Origin: an uncultured Oscillospiraceae bacterium
Lineage (GTDB): Bacteria > Bacillota > Clostridia > Oscillospirales > Acutalibacteraceae
Assembly: GCA_900544715.1 (NCBI GenBank)
Contig: UQWL01000011.1
Span: 1 to 64,000 of the forward strand
Reading direction: 5' to 3'
DNA: 64,000 nt
Part shown: positions 62,300-64,000 of the stretch, piece after piece
Layout: every line of letters starts with the position of its first letter
Numbering within the stretch: position 1 is the first letter of the stretch
Translations under genes and position numbers: made by a program
The notes under the pieces: generated by a model
Database searches by the model: none
What the model was told of the DNA's origin: nothing
Seen by the model: only the letters and a program-made list of their open reading frames with translations

Positions 62300-62614
62300 A
62301 TGTTTTCACCAGCCCGTTTTCACAGCAAGATAAAGCCCGCCGGATGCAGCCCGGCAATTGCCTGTCCCGCCTGCGGGCAAGCAGTGGAGATGCGCATTTT
62401 CAACAGCTTTGAGCTGTTTAAAGTGATGGAAATTCCGGTGCACTCCTTTAACGGCCGTTATTTTGCCGTTTGCCCGCAGTGCGCCAGCGTGTTTGAGCTC
62501 GAAGAAAGTGCCGCCAAGGCTTTTGAAAATGGCAACGCCGCATTTCTCACAGCCAGCCGGTTCCATCTGCTGAAACACGGAGCGGCCGGCATGCAGGATG
62601 GCGAATCGCTATGA
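62300..62614 (+). CDS. Zinc-ribbon protein of unknown function
   Basis: A 104-residue protein with two CxxC pairs, CPACGQ near residue 23 and CPQCAS near 58, which should hold one zinc. Between them lies a hydrophobic strand-helix region FNSFELFKVMEIPVHSF. GGAGGAAAG lies before the ATG; the upstream in-frame extension overlaps the divergent lipoprotein gene and is unlikely. Its stop overlaps the start of the DUF1294 gene by four bases. Confidence 0.75.
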   Translation: MFSPARFHSKIKPAGCSPAIACPACGQAVEMRIFNSFELFKVMEIPVHSFNGRYFAVCPQCASVFELEESAAKAFENGNAAFLTASRFHLLKHGAAGMQDGESL

Positions 62615-62904
62615 CAGCGGCCCTCTATGCGCTCTGCGCCTATTTGACCGCCCTCTCTTTGCTGGCCGTTTTTCTCACCATTCATGATAAACGCCGCGCC
62701 AGGCAGCATGGGCGGCGAATTCCTGAACGGACGCTGATGCTGGTTGGCCTGGCTGGCGGCGCGCTCGCAATGTATTTGACCATGCGGGCCATCCGGCATA
62801 AAACGCTGCACCGGAAATTCATGTGGGGGCTCCCTGCGGAAATCGCCCTCCAAGCCATATTAGCCTGTGCAGCTGTTTTTTGCATCCAAAACTATGTTCT
62901 TTAA
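62611..62904 (+). CDS. DUF1294 family membrane protein
   Basis: A 97-residue protein with three predicted helices. The conserved DUF1294 centre is present: DKRRARQHGRRIPERTLM, GGALAMYLTM and RHKTLHRKF. It is translationally coupled to the zinc-ribbon gene by an ATGA overlap. Function unknown; related proteins are small membrane proteins, some fused to cold-shock domains. Nothing else is seen up to 63093. Confidence 0.85.
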   Translation: MTAALYALCAYLTALSLLAVFLTIHDKRRARQHGRRIPERTLMLVGLAGGALAMYLTMRAIRHKTLHRKFMWGLPAEIALQAILACAAVFCIQNYVL

Positions 62905-63093
62905 GAATAGCAGAAACAGCAGCGTCTATTTTTCGATTTTGCCTTTGTAAAACCTTCCATACCGCCACGTTCATCTCTACGCCGGAAGCAACTGAAATAT
63001 ACCTGCCATTCTTGCGTAACCCGGCTCATCCGCCTTTCCTTCCGAAAAAGCAGATGGCATGGTAAGATATCAAAACAGGAGGATTTTTAAAGT

Positions 63094-63387
63094 ATGAGAA
63101 CACTCAACAAGGTGATTGAATTCCAGCAGGAGGCGTCCAATGCGCTTTTCACCAAGGCACAGGCTTTGGCCGTTACGATGCAGCTGCTCGAGCTGGAGCG
63201 CCAGCAGCCGGAAAACACACCGGAAGAGGCCACCGCACTGGAAAACGCGATGAAGAACCTCAATTTTCGCTATTTGGACGCCACCGAAACGCAAACGGAT
63301 CAAATGCTGGATTCGCTTGGTGTTGCCAGGCTGACAACAGCGGAAATTGCCCAGGCAATCGAGGCCGTGGTTTTTGATATGGAATAA
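63094..63387 (+). CDS. Small helical protein of unknown function
   Basis: A 97-residue, Gln/Glu/Ala-rich, almost entirely helical soluble protein, starting MRTLNKVIEFQQEASNALFT and ending AIEAVVFDME. A strong AGGAGG lies 12 bases before the ATG and codon use matches the chromosome. No motif is recognised. The tRNA promoter begins 40 bases after its stop. Confidence 0.65.
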   Translation: MRTLNKVIEFQQEASNALFTKAQALAVTMQLLELERQQPENTPEEATALENAMKNLNFRYLDATETQTDQMLDSLGVARLTTAEIAQAIEAVVFDME

Positions 63388-63426
63388 AGACATGCGCCGT
63401 TTCCCCGGTTTTTTTTCAAAAAAGCC

Positions 63427-63455
63427 TTGATTTTTTCTGAGGCTTCGTATATAAT
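63427..63455 (+). promoter_or_regulatory. Sigma-A promoter of tRNA-Pro
   Basis: TTGATT (63427-63432) and TATAAT (63450-63455) are 17 bases apart, 22 bases before the tRNA. Confidence 0.85.
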
Positions 63456-63476
63456 CTAAAACGTCGCTTACGACAC

Positions 63477-63553
63477 CGGGGTGTGGCGAAGTTTGGTATC
63501 GCGCTTGGTTCGGGACCAAGAGGCCATGGGTTCAAGTCCCGTCACTCCGACCA
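63477..63553 (+). tRNA. tRNA-Pro (anticodon CGG)
   Basis: A full cloverleaf. Acceptor arm CGGGGTG pairs with CACTCCG (one G-T), the anticodon arm CTTGG-TTCGGGA-CCAAG has anticodon CGG reading CCG codons, the T arm contains GGGTTCAAGTCCC, and the 3' CCA is encoded (63551-63553). Confidence 0.96.
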
Positions 63554-63560
63554 TCAGAAA

Positions 63561-63589
63561 AGGCCGTCGATTTTTGTCGACGGCCTTAA
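63561..63589. terminator. Hairpin between tRNA-Pro and the convergent gene
   Basis: AAGGCCGTCGA pairs with TCGACGGCCTT around TTTTTG. TTTTCTG follows on the minus strand, so it ends the leftward gene; it may also trim the tRNA transcript. Confidence 0.7.
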
Positions 63590-63594
63590 ACAGT

Positions 63595-64000
63595 TCAATA
63601 CATGGTAATAAACTCTAACTGCGTATTATCTAACGAATATTTCAATGACACAACTACCTTGCGCATTCTATTTTCTACTGTTTTTAACTCCAGAGATACA
63701 TTAAATTTCGGTACATTATATGTTTCTAAATATTCTAAATTATAAAAATATCCTTTTTTTATTCGATCCCTTATCAGTTTTGATAGCTCTTCCACAGAAC
63801 ACTCCTCAAGTCCAAGTTTTTCCATGATGCCCCTTTTATTCTCTCTAAGATATTTTACTTTTGCCTCCGAAACAAAAATAGGCAGTTTAAATACTGGTTC
63901 CACAGGCATGGGAAAGCAAATTGCGTTCAGAGAATATTTTAAATCTTCTGGATCTGCGAATGCTGCTTCGATTTTGTATGACAAAAACAGGGAGAAGTAA
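63595..64000 (-). CDS. AT-rich protein of unknown function, cut by the window edge
   Basis: At least 129 residues on the minus strand, still open at the window end, so the true N terminus may lie outside. Readable sequence includes AFADPEDLKYSLNAICFPMP and LEYLETYNVPKFNVSLELKT and ends LDNTQLEFITMY. TTG 63984 is a possible start but has no good site. It is mostly strand-rich, with no membrane helix. Its AT-rich composition differs from the genes left of the tRNA, and its position beside the 3' end of a tRNA gene is where integrative elements often lie. Confidence 0.5.
   Translation of the reverse strand, partial: YFSLFLSYKIEAAFADPEDLKYSLNAICFPMPVEPVFKLPIFVSEAKVKYLRENKRGIMEKLGLEECSVEELSKLIRDRIKKGYFYNLEYLETYNVPKFNVSLELKTVENRMRKVVVSLKYSLDNTQLEFITMY

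Noticed and set aside
1..64000. CRISPR arrays, insertion sequences and rRNA genes
   Set aside because: No regularly spaced direct repeats, transposase ORFs with terminal repeats, or rRNA-like sequence were found in the window.

Overview
The window reads as a chromosomal segment of an anaerobic, endospore-forming Bacillota (class Clostridia, probably an Oscillospirales/Christensenellales-like gut lineage; the order is inference). The evidence is a complete gerA-type germinant receptor operon (17794-21611), an alpha/beta small acid-soluble spore protein (39078-39275), a sigma-G-like promoter in front of a DUF421/DUF4363 pair, and a four-subunit 2-oxoacid:ferredoxin oxidoreductase (53130-55710). 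Most of the window is moderately GC-rich. Three segments are clearly AT-rich: an exopolysaccharide operon (23149-29848), an RHS-type polymorphic toxin remnant (about 32700-35050) and the open gene next to the tRNA at the right edge.

Layout. 1-2573: two-component system behind a clean sigma-A promoter. 2670-2815: a predicted stand-alone structured RNA. 2926-6786: a fused EndoQ-type PHP nuclease/UvrD helicase and an Sfp-type phosphopantetheinyl transferase. 6930-10386: secreted metallophosphoesterase/beta-propeller protein and a GH26 mannanase, both leftward. 10752-17228: MscS channel, a frameshifted secreted zinc phospholipase C with a four-helix membrane protein, a CDF cation exporter, and a LacI regulator with a phosphoesterase. 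17398-21611: small RHH protein and the ger operon. 21969-23148: DUF421/DUF4363. 23149-29848: polysaccharide assembly operon from one sigma-A promoter. 30154-32610: feoAB. 33010-35050: broken RHS toxin gene with a phospholipase-C-like tip and a membrane protein. 35172-39275: GNAT, PASTA pseudokinase, a frameshifted membrane protein, an unknown protein, SASP. 39784-44511: lon, a TIGR04076 protein, engB, lysA. 44614-47836: tandem paralogous XRE-domain proteins with a divergent structured RNA. 47916-52413: heterodimeric ABC exporter and a small XRE regulator. 52676-53057: back-to-back 3' halves of a crp/fnr gene and a cupin gene, a deletion scar. 53130-56440: 2-oxoacid oxidoreductase operon and its P-loop neighbour. 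56778-64000: GNAT, monooxygenase, amidase, GHL10 lipoprotein, small proteins, tRNA-Pro(CGG) and a partial AT-rich gene.

The points most worth a second look are the nuclease-helicase fusion, the two unannotated structured RNAs, the tandem XRE paralogs with their divergent RNA, the internally deleted RHS toxin together with a second phospholipase-C-family gene in the same window, the pseudokinase, and the crp/cupin scar. Three genes carry apparent frameshifts (near 12167, 33580 and 38030). These could be real decay or assembly errors, and reads would decide.
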